64,000 nt of DNA from CAVRQM01 sp963756975 (GCA_963756975.1 CAVWPS010000001.1:1125028-1189027), one strand, 5' to 3'. Positions 1 to 10,060 are shown, numbered from the stretch's first letter. A program made the numbers and translations. Notes: generated by a model not told the origin, from the letters alone.

Positions 1-747
1 AGTGCGGCGAGAATGTCGGCCGGCGTGACACTCCGCCCCGGCAGGCTCAGCGACCGGTCGAGCCCGAGCTTTTCGGTGTCCATCGCCGCCGCATGCATCA
101 GCCATTCGAGGGCGCGGGCTCGGCGAGGCGATCCACAGCGCCACGTCGTCGGCGACCGGCAACACGGATGGCTCGCCCAGCAGCGGTTCGCGCACGATGC
201 CGCTGACGAAGCTGCTGGCCGCCCGGTTCGGCAGGCCGGGCCGCACCAGGATCGTCGGCAGACGCAGGCACACCGCGTCCAGCATCCCCCGCCGGCTCGC
301 GTCGGCCAGGAACAGCTCGGCCGCCGCCTTCTGCGCGCCGTACGTGCCGGCCGGGATCTGCCGCGATTCGTCGTCGAGCACCTGGCCGGGGCGGGCGGAG
401 AACGACGCGACCGAACTCGTGAACACCACGCGCGGCGGCCGGTCGAGCGCGGCACAGGCGTCGATCACCGCCTCGGTCCCGTGGATGTTGACCCGCCGGC
501 CGAGCGCGTAATCCGCCTCGGCGGCCGAGCTGACCACGGCCGCCAAATGGAACACCACATCGGTGCCGGGCGGGATCGCGGCGACCGGCAGCGTCGCGAT
601 GTCGCCGCCGATGCTGATCGCACCGTTGCCCTCCGGCACCGGCGGCGGGGTCAGGTCGAACAGGGTCAGCTCCGCCCCTTCGCCCGCGAGGCGGTTGGCG
701 AGCTTGCGGCCGAGAAAACCGCCCGCACCCAGAATCGTGACCCGCAT
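1..747 (-). CDS. NAD(P)-dependent SDR epimerase/dehydrogenase, DenD-like (3'-partial, frameshifted)
   Basis: Read from the ATG at 745-747; the C-terminus runs off the window start. It opens with the Rossmann motif GAGGFLG (residues 7-13), has FHLAAVVSS around residue 66-74 and YGAQK (Y136, K140) as the extended-SDR YxxxK pair. This resembles the D-erythronate dehydrogenase/NAD-dependent epimerase family; the substrate cannot be fixed. The frame moves near 111-130: after WIASP the expected continuation ALEWLMHAAAMD is found in another frame, so a single-base error or mutation is likely. It is transcribed divergently from the MFS gene, 72 nt away. Confidence 0.75.
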   Translation of the reverse strand, partial: MRVTILGAGGFLGRKLANRLAGEGAELTLFDLTPPPVPEGNGAISIGGDIATLPVAAIPPGTDVVFHLAAVVSSAAEADYALGRRVNIHGTEAVIDACAALDRPPRVVFTSSVASFSARPGQVLDDESRQIPAGTYGAQKAAAELFLADASRRGMLDAVCLRLPTILVRPGLPNRAASSFVSGIVREPLLGEPSVLPVADDVALWIASPSPRPRMADACGGDGHRKARARPVAEPAGAECHAGRHSRRT

Positions 748-819
748 TTTGCCGCTCCCCCGCCTGCTGTTCCGCAGTCCTTTCGGCTAAGCACGCCCTG
801 CAGCGGGACGAAAGCGGCG

Positions 820-2223
820 ATGGACACCGAACCTCAAAACCCCGGCTGGGGCGACCTGCTCCGGCACGGCAACGCGACGCGTACGGCCGTGGTGACCGGC
901 GGCATGGTCGTGCACGCGATCAACGTGTTCATCACCATCACCATCATGCCGTCGGTGGTGGCCGAGATCGGCGGCCTGCGGTTCTTCGCCTGGGCGACCA
1001 CGCTGTATGTCGTCGGCTCGCTGTTCGGCGCCGTCGCCTGCCCGCGCCTGTTGCGATTCGGCGCTCGGACGTCCTACGCGGTGGCACTCGGCCTGTTCGC
1101 GGTCGGCTCGGGCCTGTGCGCGCTGGCCCCCACCATGGGCGTCATGCTGGCCGGCCGGCTGGTCCAGGGCGTCGGGGCCGGCATGTTGTCGGCGCTCTCG
1201 TTCGCCCAGGTCCGCATCCTGTTCGCGCCGGCGCTGTGGGGCCGGGCACTTGGGGCCATCTCGATCGCATGGGGTGCGATGACGCTGCTCGGCCCCGCGA
1301 TCGGCGGGATGTTCGCCGAGGCGCACGCCTGGCGCGCGGCGTTCTGGACGCTGCTGCTCGCAGTCCCGCCGCTCGCGCTGCTGGTCCACCTCGCCCTGCC
1401 GAAGACGCAGGCGCCTCCCGACGCGCGCAAGATGGCATGGCGCAGCCTCGGGGTGCTGACCATGGCGATCGTGGCGCTTTCGGTCGGCGGTGCCGCGCGC
1501 AGCGCGTCGGTGAACGCGGCCGGCGTGGTTGTCGCCGTGATCGGCCTCGGCCTGTTCGCCTGGAGCGAGGCGGCCGGGCCGTACCGGCTGCTGCCGCGCG
1601 GTGCCTGCGATCCGCGCACGCCGCTCGGTGCCGCCTACGCCGCGATGGTGCTGCTGCTGCTCGGGCTCAACACCGACGTGTTCGTGCCGCTGTTCCTGCA
1701 ACGGCTGCACGGCCTGTCGCCGCTGCACGCGGGCTATCTCGCCGCCCTGCTGTCGCTCGGCTGGACCACCGGCTCCACCGGCAGCACGTCGTTCTCCACC
1801 GTGCGAACCGCGCACATCCTGCGCGCCGGGCCGGCCTGCGTCGCCACCGGGTTGCTCGGACTGGCGCTGATCATGCCGTCCGCGATCCCGCAATCGCTGG
1901 CGGTTCCGGCCCTCGGGCTCAGCCTGCTGCTGATGGGCCTCGGCATGGGGATGTGCTGGCCGCACCTGGGCACCCGCGTGTTCACGGCGGCGACCGAGGG
2001 CGAGAGTGCGCTGGCCGCCGCCTCCATCACGACCGTCGTCATGGCGGGCAACGCGATCGGCAGCGCCTGCGCCGGCCTGATCGTCAACACGCGCGGCCTC
2101 GACACCGCCTCCGGCCCCGCGCCCGCCGCCTCGTGGCTCTACGGCCTCGCCCTGCTGTGGCCGGTGCTGGCCGGGCTCGTGCTGTTGAACTTCGAGCGGC
2201 CCCGGCGCATGGCGGTCGCATGA
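820..2223 (+). CDS. MFS transporter (DHA2-like)
   Basis: A 467-residue integral membrane protein with about 12-14 hydrophobic segments. Features typical of drug:H+ antiporter-type major facilitator proteins are visible: the motif-A-like loop after TM2 (CPRLLRFGAR), the RLVQGVGAG segment in TM4 and GPAIGG in TM5 (motif C). The ATG at 820 is chosen because the open frame further upstream overlaps the divergent dehydrogenase gene and codes for no recognisable protein. Its stop overlaps the next gene (ATGA), so the GST is probably co-transcribed. The substrate is unknown; such exporters usually expel small organic compounds. Confidence 0.85.
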   Translation: MDTEPQNPGWGDLLRHGNATRTAVVTGGMVVHAINVFITITIMPSVVAEIGGLRFFAWATTLYVVGSLFGAVACPRLLRFGARTSYAVALGLFAVGSGLCALAPTMGVMLAGRLVQGVGAGMLSALSFAQVRILFAPALWGRALGAISIAWGAMTLLGPAIGGMFAEAHAWRAAFWTLLLAVPPLALLVHLALPKTQAPPDARKMAWRSLGVLTMAIVALSVGGAARSASVNAAGVVVAVIGLGLFAWSEAAGPYRLLPRGACDPRTPLGAAYAAMVLLLLGLNTDVFVPLFLQRLHGLSPLHAGYLAALLSLGWTTGSTGSTSFSTVRTAHILRAGPACVATGLLGLALIMPSAIPQSLAVPALGLSLLLMGLGMGMCWPHLGTRVFTAATEGESALAAASITTVVMAGNAIGSACAGLIVNTRGLDTASGPAPAASWLYGLALLWPVLAGLVLLNFERPRRMAVA

Positions 2224-2819
2224 TCACCGTTCACGGCTACATGGCGTCCGGCAACAGCTGGAAGGTCGCGACCGTTTTGCGCGCGCTCGGCATCCCGTAC
2301 GCCTGGGCCGAGGTCGACAGCAACGCGGGCGGCACCCGCACGCCGGCGTTCCTGGCACTCAACCCGAACGGTCAGATCCCGGTCGTGGTGCTCGACGGCG
2401 GCGAGGTTCTGGCCGAGAGCGGGGCCATCCTGCTCCATTTCGCTGAGGGCACGCCCTTGCTGCCGCCGCCCGGCCTGACCCGGACGCGGGTGCACGAATG
2501 GCTGTTCTTCGAGCAATACAGCCACGAGCCGAACGTCGCGGTCGCGCGCAACCTGATGAGCCTCCGCCGCGAGGCGCACCTTTACCCCGAGCGCATGGCC
2601 AAGCTGACCGAGGGCGGCAACCGCGCGCTGTCGATCATGGAGCGCCGGCTCGCCTCGCACGACTGGCTGGTCGATGGCGGCCGCACCGTCGCCGACATCG
2701 CCCTGTTCGCCTACACGCACGTCGCCGATCAGGGCGGGTTCGACATGGCGCGCACTCCGGGGATCGGCCGCTGGATCGCCCGCATGCTCGCGACGGATGG
2801 AATTTTAGCGATCGTCTGA
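2220..2819 (+). CDS. Glutathione S-transferase family protein
   Basis: A 199-residue cytosolic GST. The N-terminal thioredoxin-like domain (about 1-80) has SGNSW near residue 10, where catalytic Ser/Cys residues sit, the cis-proline QIP at 52-54 and the glutathione-binding ES pair at 66-67. An all-helical C-terminal domain follows, with VADIALFAY as the conserved N-capping region. It would conjugate or reduce electrophiles with glutathione. The start codon overlaps the MFS stop, suggesting a detoxification/export pair. The class is not assigned. Confidence 0.88.
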   Translation: MITVHGYMASGNSWKVATVLRALGIPYAWAEVDSNAGGTRTPAFLALNPNGQIPVVVLDGGEVLAESGAILLHFAEGTPLLPPPGLTRTRVHEWLFFEQYSHEPNVAVARNLMSLRREAHLYPERMAKLTEGGNRALSIMERRLASHDWLVDGGRTVADIALFAYTHVADQGGFDMARTPGIGRWIARMLATDGILAIV

Positions 2820-2867
2820 CATGTTACAGCGGTTGCGCCGGAGGTGCCGGCCCCGGTAACTGGCGTC

Positions 2868-4325
2868 ATGGATACCGATCCGACAGATTTCGCCACTGCC
2901 GGTCCTCCCACGGTGCCGCCGATCGCGGTCATCGGCGCGGGCTTCTCGGGCACCATCACGGCGCTGCACCTGCTGCGCGCCTTGCCGCAAGGTGTCGGCG
3001 TCCTGCTGTGCGAGCGGGCCCCGAGCTTCGGTCGCGGCACCGCCTATTCGACGCTCAACCGGGGCCACCTGCTGAACGTCCGCGCGGCGAACATGAGCGC
3101 CTTCGCCGACCAGCCGGACAGCTTCGAGACCTGGCTCCAATCCAACGAGGTCGAGTGCGGCGAGCAGGTCCACACCACCGACGTCGGCCGGTTCGCGCCG
3201 CGCGCCCTGTACGGGCGCTACCTCGCCGCGATGCTGTACCGTGGGGCCGCCGAGCCGTCCGCGCGCAGCCGGCTGCAACTGGTCGCCGACGAGGTGCTGG
3301 ACATCGCGCCGGTGCCGGGCGGCGGCTACGAGCTGATGTTCGGCGGCGGATCGCCCGCACGCCGCGTCTCCGGCGTCGTGCTCGCGATCGGCAACCTGCC
3401 CTGCTCGGACGCCGATACGGCGGTCTACCGCTCCAACGCCTGGGCGCCCGGCACGCTCGATGGCCTGAAGCCCGGGCTGCCGGTGCTGGTGGTCGGCACG
3501 GGCCTCACGACGATGGACCTCGTCGTGTCGATGTATAACTCCGACTTCCCCGGCCCGGTCATCGCCCTGTCCCGCCGTGGCCTGCTGCCGCAGGAGCACG
3601 CGGCGGCCAAGCCGGTCGCGCGGCCGGTGTTCACGCCGGCCGAGCGGTCGTCGCTGATGGGGCTGCTGCGCCGCGTCCGGCGCGAGGTCGCGCGCGTCGA
3701 GGCGGAGGGCGGATCGTGGCGGGCCGTGATCGACGCGATGCGCCCCGATACCGTCGACCTCTGGCGCGGGCTGACCGAGCGCGACCGCGCGCGCTTCCTG
3801 CGCCACCTCCGCCCGTTCTGGGACGTGCATCGCCACCGGCTGGCCCCGCCGTCGGCGAACCTGATCCGCCGCCTGCGCGACAGCGGCTACTTGCAGATCG
3901 TGCGCGGCCGCTGGGGCGGGATCGAGGACGCCGACGCCGAGGGCGGCACGGTGATCGTCCGCCCGCGCAACGCGCCCGAGCGCCAGGTGCGCGTGCAGCG
4001 GGTCATCAACGCGACCGGCACCGAGCGCGCGTCCCGCTGCGCCGACACGCTGCTGCAAAACCTGCTGACACGCGGCCTGCTGCGGTTCGACGCGCAGGGC
4101 CTCGGGATGCAGGTCACCGACGCGTTCCAGGTCGTGGACGCCGAGGGCAGCGCCGCATCCGATTTGTGGGCCCTGGGCCCGATCACCCGAGGCGTTTTCT
4201 GGGAGTGCACCGCCGTGCCGGACATCAGAGTACAAGCCGAGCGGCTCGCCGCCGGTCTCGCCCGCCGCCTGCCGCCCGCCGCCGCCGCCGGCGCCGTGTT
4301 CGCCGACACGATGGTGTCGATATGA
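2868..4325 (+). CDS. FAD/NAD(P)-binding protein (YdhS-like)
   Basis: A 485-residue flavoprotein-like protein of the FAD-NAD(P)-binding (YdhS) family. The dinucleotide-binding motif is GAGFSG at residues 23-28, followed by the family motif GRGTAYST and a second nucleotide-binding region (VLVVGTGLTTMDL). No substrate is established for the family. A GTG at 2844 is also in frame, but the ATG at 2868 puts the Rossmann strand at the usual distance. Its stop overlaps the cysD start (ATGA), which suggests co-translation with sulfate activation and hints at a redox role near sulfur assimilation. Confidence 0.8.
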   Translation: MDTDPTDFATAGPPTVPPIAVIGAGFSGTITALHLLRALPQGVGVLLCERAPSFGRGTAYSTLNRGHLLNVRAANMSAFADQPDSFETWLQSNEVECGEQVHTTDVGRFAPRALYGRYLAAMLYRGAAEPSARSRLQLVADEVLDIAPVPGGGYELMFGGGSPARRVSGVVLAIGNLPCSDADTAVYRSNAWAPGTLDGLKPGLPVLVVGTGLTTMDLVVSMYNSDFPGPVIALSRRGLLPQEHAAAKPVARPVFTPAERSSLMGLLRRVRREVARVEAEGGSWRAVIDAMRPDTVDLWRGLTERDRARFLRHLRPFWDVHRHRLAPPSANLIRRLRDSGYLQIVRGRWGGIEDADAEGGTVIVRPRNAPERQVRVQRVINATGTERASRCADTLLQNLLTRGLLRFDAQGLGMQVTDAFQVVDAEGSAASDLWALGPITRGVFWECTAVPDIRVQAERLAAGLARRLPPAAAAGAVFADTMVSI

Positions 4326-5227
4326 GCGCCGAGCCGAGCTGGCTGCGGGCGCTGGAGGCGGAGAGCATCCGCATCATTCGCGAGGTCGCGGCCGAATGCC
4401 GTAACCCGGTGTTCCTGTATTCGGTCGGCAAGGACAGCTCGGTCATGCTGCGCCTGATGCAGAAGGCGTTCGCGCCCGGCTCGCTGCCGTTCCCGATGCT
4501 GCACGTCGACACGACGTGGAAGTTCAAGGAGATGTACGAGCACCGCGACCGCATGGCGCGCGAGCTGGGCTTGCGTCTGATCGTGCACGTGAACGAGGAC
4601 GGGCGGGCGCAGAACATCAACCCGTTCGACCACGGCTCCAGCTACTACACGCACGTCATGAAGACCGAGGGCCTGAAGCAGGCGCTCGACCTGCACGGCT
4701 TCGACGCGGCGTTCGGCGGCGCACGCCGCGACGAGGAGAAATCGCGTGCCAAGGAGCGCATCTTCTCGGTGCGCTCGGCGTCGCACGGCTGGGATCCGAA
4801 GAACCAGCGGCCGGAATTCTGGCACCTGTTCAACACGCGGCTGAACGCGGGCGAAAGCCTGCGCGTGTTCCCGATCAGCAATTGGACCGAGGCCGATATC
4901 TGGTCGTACATCCTGGCCGAACAGATCCCGATCCCGTCGCTGTACTTCGCCGCGATGCGCCCGGTGGTCGAGCGCGACGGCAGCCTGATCGCGGTCCACG
5001 ACGAGCGGATGCGGCTGCTGCCGGGTGAAGTGCCGCAGATGAAAATGGTGCGCTTCCGCTCGCTCGGCTGCTACCCGCTGACGGGCGCGATGGAGAGCAC
5101 GGCCGCCACGCTCGAGGAGGTCGTCGAGGAGACGCTGGGCGCGCGCCAGAGCGAGCGCGGCGGGCGTCTGATCGACCGCGACGAGAGTGCCAGCATGGAA
5201 CGCAAGAAGCGCGAGGGATACTTCTGA
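4322..5227 (+). CDS. cysD: Sulfate adenylyltransferase subunit 2 (CysD)
   Basis: A 301-residue small subunit of ATP sulfurylase, which makes adenosine 5'-phosphosulfate from ATP and sulfate together with the CysN GTPase. The N-type ATP pyrophosphatase PP-loop SVGKDSS is at residues 34-40, and the family signatures HVDTTWKF, GGARRDEEKSRAKER and FPISNWTE are present; the length matches the family. It starts in the stop of the flavoprotein gene and its own stop overlaps the cysNC start (TGATG), so the genes form an operon for cytoplasmic sulfate assimilation. Confidence 0.96.
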   Translation: MSAEPSWLRALEAESIRIIREVAAECRNPVFLYSVGKDSSVMLRLMQKAFAPGSLPFPMLHVDTTWKFKEMYEHRDRMARELGLRLIVHVNEDGRAQNINPFDHGSSYYTHVMKTEGLKQALDLHGFDAAFGGARRDEEKSRAKERIFSVRSASHGWDPKNQRPEFWHLFNTRLNAGESLRVFPISNWTEADIWSYILAEQIPIPSLYFAAMRPVVERDGSLIAVHDERMRLLPGEVPQMKMVRFRSLGCYPLTGAMESTAATLEEVVEETLGARQSERGGRLIDRDESASMERKKREGYF

Positions 5228-7130
5228 TGGACACGCTGCTCGCCCCCGCGACAACGACGACCGCCGTATCCGACGCGACCGGCCTGCTTCGTGTCATGAC
5301 CTGCGGCAGCGTCGACGACGGCAAGTCGACGCTGATCGGACGCCTGCTGCACGACACGCAGAACGTGCTCGACGATCAGGCGACGCAGCTCGCCGCCGAC
5401 AGCGTGCGGCACGGCACGGCGGGCGACGCGGTCGATTACGCGCTGCTGCTCGACGGTCTCGAAGCCGAGCGCGAGCAGGGCATCACGATCGACGTCGCGT
5501 ACCGCTTCATCACCACCGGCACCCGCCGCATCATCCTGGCCGACAGCCCCGGGCACGAGCAGTACACGCGCAACATGGCGACCGCCGCCAGCACGGCGGA
5601 TGTCGCCATCGTGCTGATCGACGCGCGGCGCGGCGTGCTGACGCAGACCCGCCGCCATAGCTTTATCGCGAGCCTGATGGGCATCCAGCACATCCTGCTG
5701 GCGGTGAACAAAATGGATCTGATCGACTTCGATCAGGGCGTGTTCGAGGGCATCGTCGCCGATTACCGCGCGGCCGTCGCGACCGCCGGGTTCGCCACCA
5801 TCGACGCGATCCCGATCAGTGCGCGCGACGGCGACAACGTCATCATCCGCAGCCCGCGCACGCCGTGGTATTCCGGCCGCTCGCTGCTGATGACACTCGA
5901 CGGCTTCAATCCGGCGCACGCCCGTCGGCGGCCCGTTCCGCATGCCGGTGCAGTGGGTGTCCCGCCCCGACGCCGACTTCCGTGGCTTCGCCGGAACGAT
6001 CGCGACGGGCGTCGTGCGCCCGGGCGATTCGGTGACGACCAGCGGCTCCGGCCAGACGGCGACCGTGGCGCGCATCGTGACTTACGACGGCGACCTGCCG
6101 GAGGCGCGCGCGGGCGACGCGGTCACGATCGTGCTCGACCACGAGATCGACATTTCACGCGGCGACGCGCTGGCCGCAGCCGCCGAACCGCTTGCACGCG
6201 GCGGACCAGTTCGCGGTGCACATGATCTGGCTTTCGGAGCACAAGCTGCCGCCGGGCCGCACGCTGTTGTTCAAGATCGGCACGCGAACCGTGCCCGGTT
6301 CCGTCACCCGTATCCGCCACCGTATCGACGTCAACACGCGCCAGAAACTGCACGCGGACGAACTCGGCCTCAACGATGTCGCGAAGGTGCAGGTCGCATT
6401 GTCCGCCCCGGTCGCGTGGACGCCGTATTCGGTCAGCCGCGAACTCGGCGGCCTGATCGCGATCGACCGGCAGACGGCGGCGACCGTCGGCGTCGGCATG
6501 ATCGACTTCGCGCTGACCCGCAGCGCCAATTTGCGCTGGCAGGAGATCGACACCAGCAAGGCCGCGCGCGCCGCCCTGAAAGGCCAGAAGCCGGTCGTGC
6601 TGTGGTTCACCGGCCTGTCCGGCTCCGGCAAGTCGACGATCGCGAACCTGGTCGAGAAGCGGCTGCACGCGCTCGGACGGCACACCTACGTGCTCGACGG
6701 CGACAACGTGCGCCAGCGGCTCAACCGCGACCTCGGCTTCACCGAGGCCGACCGCGTGGAGAACATCCGCCGCGTCGGCGAAGTCGCCGCGTTGTTCGCG
6801 GATGCCGGCATGATCGTGCTGGTCAGCTTCATCAGCCCGTACGTGTCCGAGCGCGACGCCGCCCGCTCGCGCCTGCCGGACGGCGAGTTCCTGGAAGTGT
6901 TCGTCGACACCCCGATCGAGCAGTGCGAGCTGCGCGATCCGAAGGGCCTGTATGCCCGCGCCCGCGCCGGCCAGATTCCCAACTTCACCGGCGTCAGCGC
7001 CCCGTACGAGCCGCCGCCCGCGCCGGAAATCCATCTGCGCACGATGACCGCACCCGCCGACACGCTGGCCGAGGGCGTCGTCGCCGAACTGCTGGCGCGC
7101 GGCTTCCTGACGCCGGCCGACGAGGTTTGA
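5227..7130 (+). CDS. cysN/cysC: Bifunctional sulfate adenylyltransferase subunit 1/APS kinase CysNC (two frameshifts)
   Basis: Three successive frames together give one CysN-CysC fusion of about 634 residues. The CysN part has GSVDDGKST (27-35), DSPGHEQYTRNM and NKMDL: a GTPase driving APS formation. The C-terminal CysC part has the P-loop GLSGSGKST and the signatures DGDNVRQRLN and FISPYVSERD of APS kinase, which makes PAPS. Frame changes lie near 5928 (before FRMPVQWV) and near 6205 (before ADQFAVHMIW). The length is 2 modulo 3, as expected from two one-base insertions. Both domains are otherwise fully conserved, so sequence error is likelier than a true pseudogene. Confidence 0.92.
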
Positions 7131-7147
7131 CGGCCGGCGCGGCGACC

Positions 7148-8136
7148 ATGCGCGCCATCGTTTTCGATGCGCCGGGCGACCCGGGCGTGATGCGCATCGC
7201 CGATGTGCCGAAGCCGGAACCCGGCCCGAACGACGTGCTGATCCGGGTGCAGGCGGCCGGCGTGAACCGCCCCGACGTGGCCCAGCGGCAGGGCACCTAC
7301 CCGCCGCCGCCCGACGCGAACCCTCGCCTCGGGCTGGAGGTCGCGGGCACCATCGCCGCCACCGGCTCGAACGTCGCCGGTCACGCGGTCGGTGACGCCG
7401 TGTGCGCGCTGGTCAACGGCGGCGGTTACGCCGAATACGCCTTGGCCCCCGCCGGCCAATGCCTGCCGTGGCCCGCCGGCTACGACGCGATCCGCGCGGC
7501 GGCACTGCCGGAGACGTTCTTCACCGTCTGGGCCAACCTGTTCGGCCACGGCCGCCTCGTCGCCGGTGAGACCGCCTTGATCCACGGCGGCACGTCCGGC
7601 ATCGGCACCACCGCGATCCAGCTTGCCAAAGGCGCTCGGCTCCACGGTCATCACCACCGCCGGCGGCCCGGACAAAGTCCTCGCCTGCCTGCGCCTCGGC
7701 GCCGACCACGCCATCGACTACCGCGCGCAGGATTTCGCCGAGGAGATCAGCGAAAATCACCGGCGGGCGCGGCGTCGACGTCGTGCTCGACATGATCGGG
7801 GCCGACTACTTTCCCCGCAACATCGCGAGCCTCGCCCGCGACGGGCGGCTCGTGTTCATCGCATTTCTCGGCGGCACGACGGTCGAGCACGCGAACCTGG
7901 CCCCGATCATGATGAAACGCCTGACCGTCACCGGCTCCACGATGCGGCCGCGCACGGCGGGCGAAAAAGCGGCGATCGCGGCGGCCCTGCACGCCCATGC
8001 CTGGCCATTGCTCGTGTCCGGCCGGGTGGCACCGGTCATCAGCGACGTGTTCCCGCTCGCAGACGCTGCGGACGCGCACCGGCGGATGGAGAGCAGCGCC
8101 CATATCGGCAAGATCGTGCTGAAAGTCGCCGATTGA
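7148..8136 (+). CDS. NAD(P)H-quinone oxidoreductase, zinc-independent MDR family (two frameshifts)
   Basis: Encodes a medium-chain dehydrogenase/reductase of the quinone oxidoreductase (PIG3-like) type, about 328 residues. The N-terminal GroES-like half has GVNRPDVAQRQGTYPPP; the Rossmann half has IHGGTSGIGTTAIQLAK. No zinc ligands are seen. The frame shifts at about 7632, where gccaaaggcg appears to carry one extra base before ALGSTVITTAG, and at about 7755 before ITGGRGVDVVLDMIG. The total is 2 modulo 3, again two insertions. It probably reduces quinones with NAD(P)H. It lies 17 nt after cysNC and overlaps the next gene. Confidence 0.88.
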
Positions 8137-8879
8137 TCCTGCATGCGGCGGCGCGCGGCCCGGAGACCGGCACGCCGCTGGTCCTGCTGCACGGCCTGTT
8201 CGGCCGCGCGGCCAATTTCGGCGCGGTGATGAGCCGTCTCGCGATCCGCCGGAGAGTGCTCGCACTCGACCTGCGCAACCACGGATCGAGCCCGCACAGC
8301 CCGGATGTGGACTACCCGACGATGGCGGCCGACGTGACCGAGACATTGGCCGCGCTCGACGCGCTGCCATGCCGTCTGCTCGGCCATTCGATGGGCGGCA
8401 AGGTCGCCATGACGCTGGCGCTCACGAACCCCTCGGCCGTCGAGCGCCTGATCGTGGCCGACGTCGCGCCGCAACCGTATCCGCCGCATTTTCGCGTCTT
8501 CACCGCCGCGATGCGGAAGCTGCCGCCCGGCCTGTCGCGCGCCGCCGCGGACGAGGCGCTCGCGCCCGAAATCCCGGAAGCCCGCGTGCGCTCGTTCCTG
8601 CTGCAGAATTTCAGGCCCGGCACCGGCTGGACCGTCGGCCTCGCCGAAATCGCGGCGGCCCTGCCCGCGATCGAGGGCTGGCCGGACCCGCCCGGCACCT
8701 ACGACGGCCCCGCGTTATTCCTCTACGGCACGCAGTCAGACTATGTGATCGAGACCGCATGGCCCCGCATCCACGCGTATTTCCCGCGCGCGACCGCCAA
8801 AACGCTGCCGACCGGCCACTGGATCCACGCCGAGGACCCTGACGGCTTCGTGGCCGCCGTCGACGAGTTCGCCGCCTAG
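8133..8879 (+). CDS. Alpha/beta fold hydrolase (YbfF-like esterase)
   Basis: A 248-residue alpha/beta hydrolase. The strand-turn LVLLHGLFGRAANF supplies the oxyanion HG motif, GHSMGG is the nucleophile elbow, YGTQSDYV carries the likely acid and GHWIH the catalytic histidine; LRNHGSSPHS is typical of YbfF-type acyl-CoA/short-chain esterases. No ATG lies at a sensible position, so I take the TTG at 8133-8135, which overlaps the preceding TGA stop (TTGA). The same arrangement recurs at 24134. Substrate unknown. Confidence 0.85.
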   Translation: MILHAAARGPETGTPLVLLHGLFGRAANFGAVMSRLAIRRRVLALDLRNHGSSPHSPDVDYPTMAADVTETLAALDALPCRLLGHSMGGKVAMTLALTNPSAVERLIVADVAPQPYPPHFRVFTAAMRKLPPGLSRAAADEALAPEIPEARVRSFLLQNFRPGTGWTVGLAEIAAALPAIEGWPDPPGTYDGPALFLYGTQSDYVIETAWPRIHAYFPRATAKTLPTGHWIHAEDPDGFVAAVDEFAA

Positions 8880-8893
8880 CCCATATCGGCTCA

Positions 8894-10060
8894 ATGCCGA
8901 CATTCACGCCCACGCGCGCCGCCGCCCTCGAGCGGCTCGCATCCATCGCTCCCCGCACCGGTCGCATCTACGCCGCCGGACGTAACGCAGACGCCGGACC
9001 GGATTCGTGCCCGACCACCGCCGCCCTGTCGCCCTATCTCCGCCGCCGGATGCTGACCGAGGCCGAAGTCGTCGACGCCGCGCGCGACGCCACCGGGGCC
9101 GCGAGCGAAAAGTTCGTCGAGGAGGTGTTCTGGCGGACCTACTGGAAAGGCTGGCTCGAACAGCACCCCTCGGTATGGACCGGCTACCGCGACCAGATTG
9201 CTCGCGACGAAAACCGGCTCGCGACCGAGGGCGGCCTGCGCCGTGTGTTCGCCGACGCCACCGAAGGCCGCACCGGCATCGAGTGTTTCGATTCCTGGGC
9301 GCGCGAGCTGGTCGCGACCAACTGGCTGCACAACCACACCCGCATGTGGTTCGCCTCGATCTGGATCTTTACCTTGCGCCTGCCGTGGGCGCTGGGGGCG
9401 GATTTCTTCGCCCGCCACCTGCTCGACGGCGATCCGGCCAGCAACACGCTATCCTGGCGCTGGGTCGCCGGCCTGCATACGCGCGGCAAGAACTATCTGG
9501 CCCGCGCCGAAAATATCGCCCGCTACACGCAGGGCCGCTTCGACCCGCGCGGCGAACTCGACGAGTTGGCCGGGCCGCTGACCGAGGAGCACGTCTATCC
9601 GTCGGTCCCGCTGAGCGCCGCCGATCCGATGCCGTCGGGCGAGGTGGCACTGCTGCTGCACGACGACGATCTGTGCCCGGAGACGCTCGAACTCGGGACC
9701 GCCCGCGTCATCGCCGTGGCCGGGGTTTCGGCGTTCCCCGGCATGGCCCGGCGAGGCATCGCGGATAGGGTGGCGGACTTCTCGGACGCCGCCGTGGACG
9801 AGGCGCTGGGCCGCGCCGGCCGCCTGTTCGGGGTCGAACCGCTGCGCCTCGGCCAGTCCGACGTGCGAAGCTGGGCGGCGGGCAGCAACGTGCCGGTCGT
9901 CACGCCTTACGCGCCGGTCGGACCCACCGCCGACGCGCTCGCGCCCCTGATTGCCACCCGCCTGCGCCGCCGCTGGGATACCGATGCCTGGCCGCACTGC
10001 ACGAAGGGCTTCTTCGGGCTGCGAACGCATATCGGCGAGCTGCTCAGGCAGGCTGCTTGA
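8894..10060 (+). CDS. FAD-binding photolyase/cryptochrome-like protein lacking the N-terminal antenna domain
   Basis: A 388-residue protein that begins directly with the helical FAD-binding half of the photolyase/cryptochrome family. WRTYWKGW, NWLHNHTRMWFASIW and the strongly conserved segment at about residues 180-215 (DPASNTLSWRW, RGKNYLARAENI) are clear. The usual N-terminal alpha/beta antenna domain is absent. Instead about 150 C-terminal residues (from VALLLHDDDLCPE) look like an alpha/beta region. It may be a light-dependent DNA repair enzyme or photoreceptor; function is inferred. The 3' end overlaps the convergent DNA glycosylase gene by 17 nt. Confidence 0.8.
   Translation: MPTFTPTRAAALERLASIAPRTGRIYAAGRNADAGPDSCPTTAALSPYLRRRMLTEAEVVDAARDATGAASEKFVEEVFWRTYWKGWLEQHPSVWTGYRDQIARDENRLATEGGLRRVFADATEGRTGIECFDSWARELVATNWLHNHTRMWFASIWIFTLRLPWALGADFFARHLLDGDPASNTLSWRWVAGLHTRGKNYLARAENIARYTQGRFDPRGELDELAGPLTEEHVYPSVPLSAADPMPSGEVALLLHDDDLCPETLELGTARVIAVAGVSAFPGMARRGIADRVADFSDAAVDEALGRAGRLFGVEPLRLGQSDVRSWAAGSNVPVVTPYAPVGPTADALAPLIATRLRRRWDTDAWPHCTKGFFGLRTHIGELLRQAA

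Noticed and set aside
5227..7130. Programmed frameshifting in cysNC
   Set aside because: Two breaks at non-canonical sites, without slippery heptamers or stimulatory structures, and similar breaks in many unrelated genes; indel errors explain them better.
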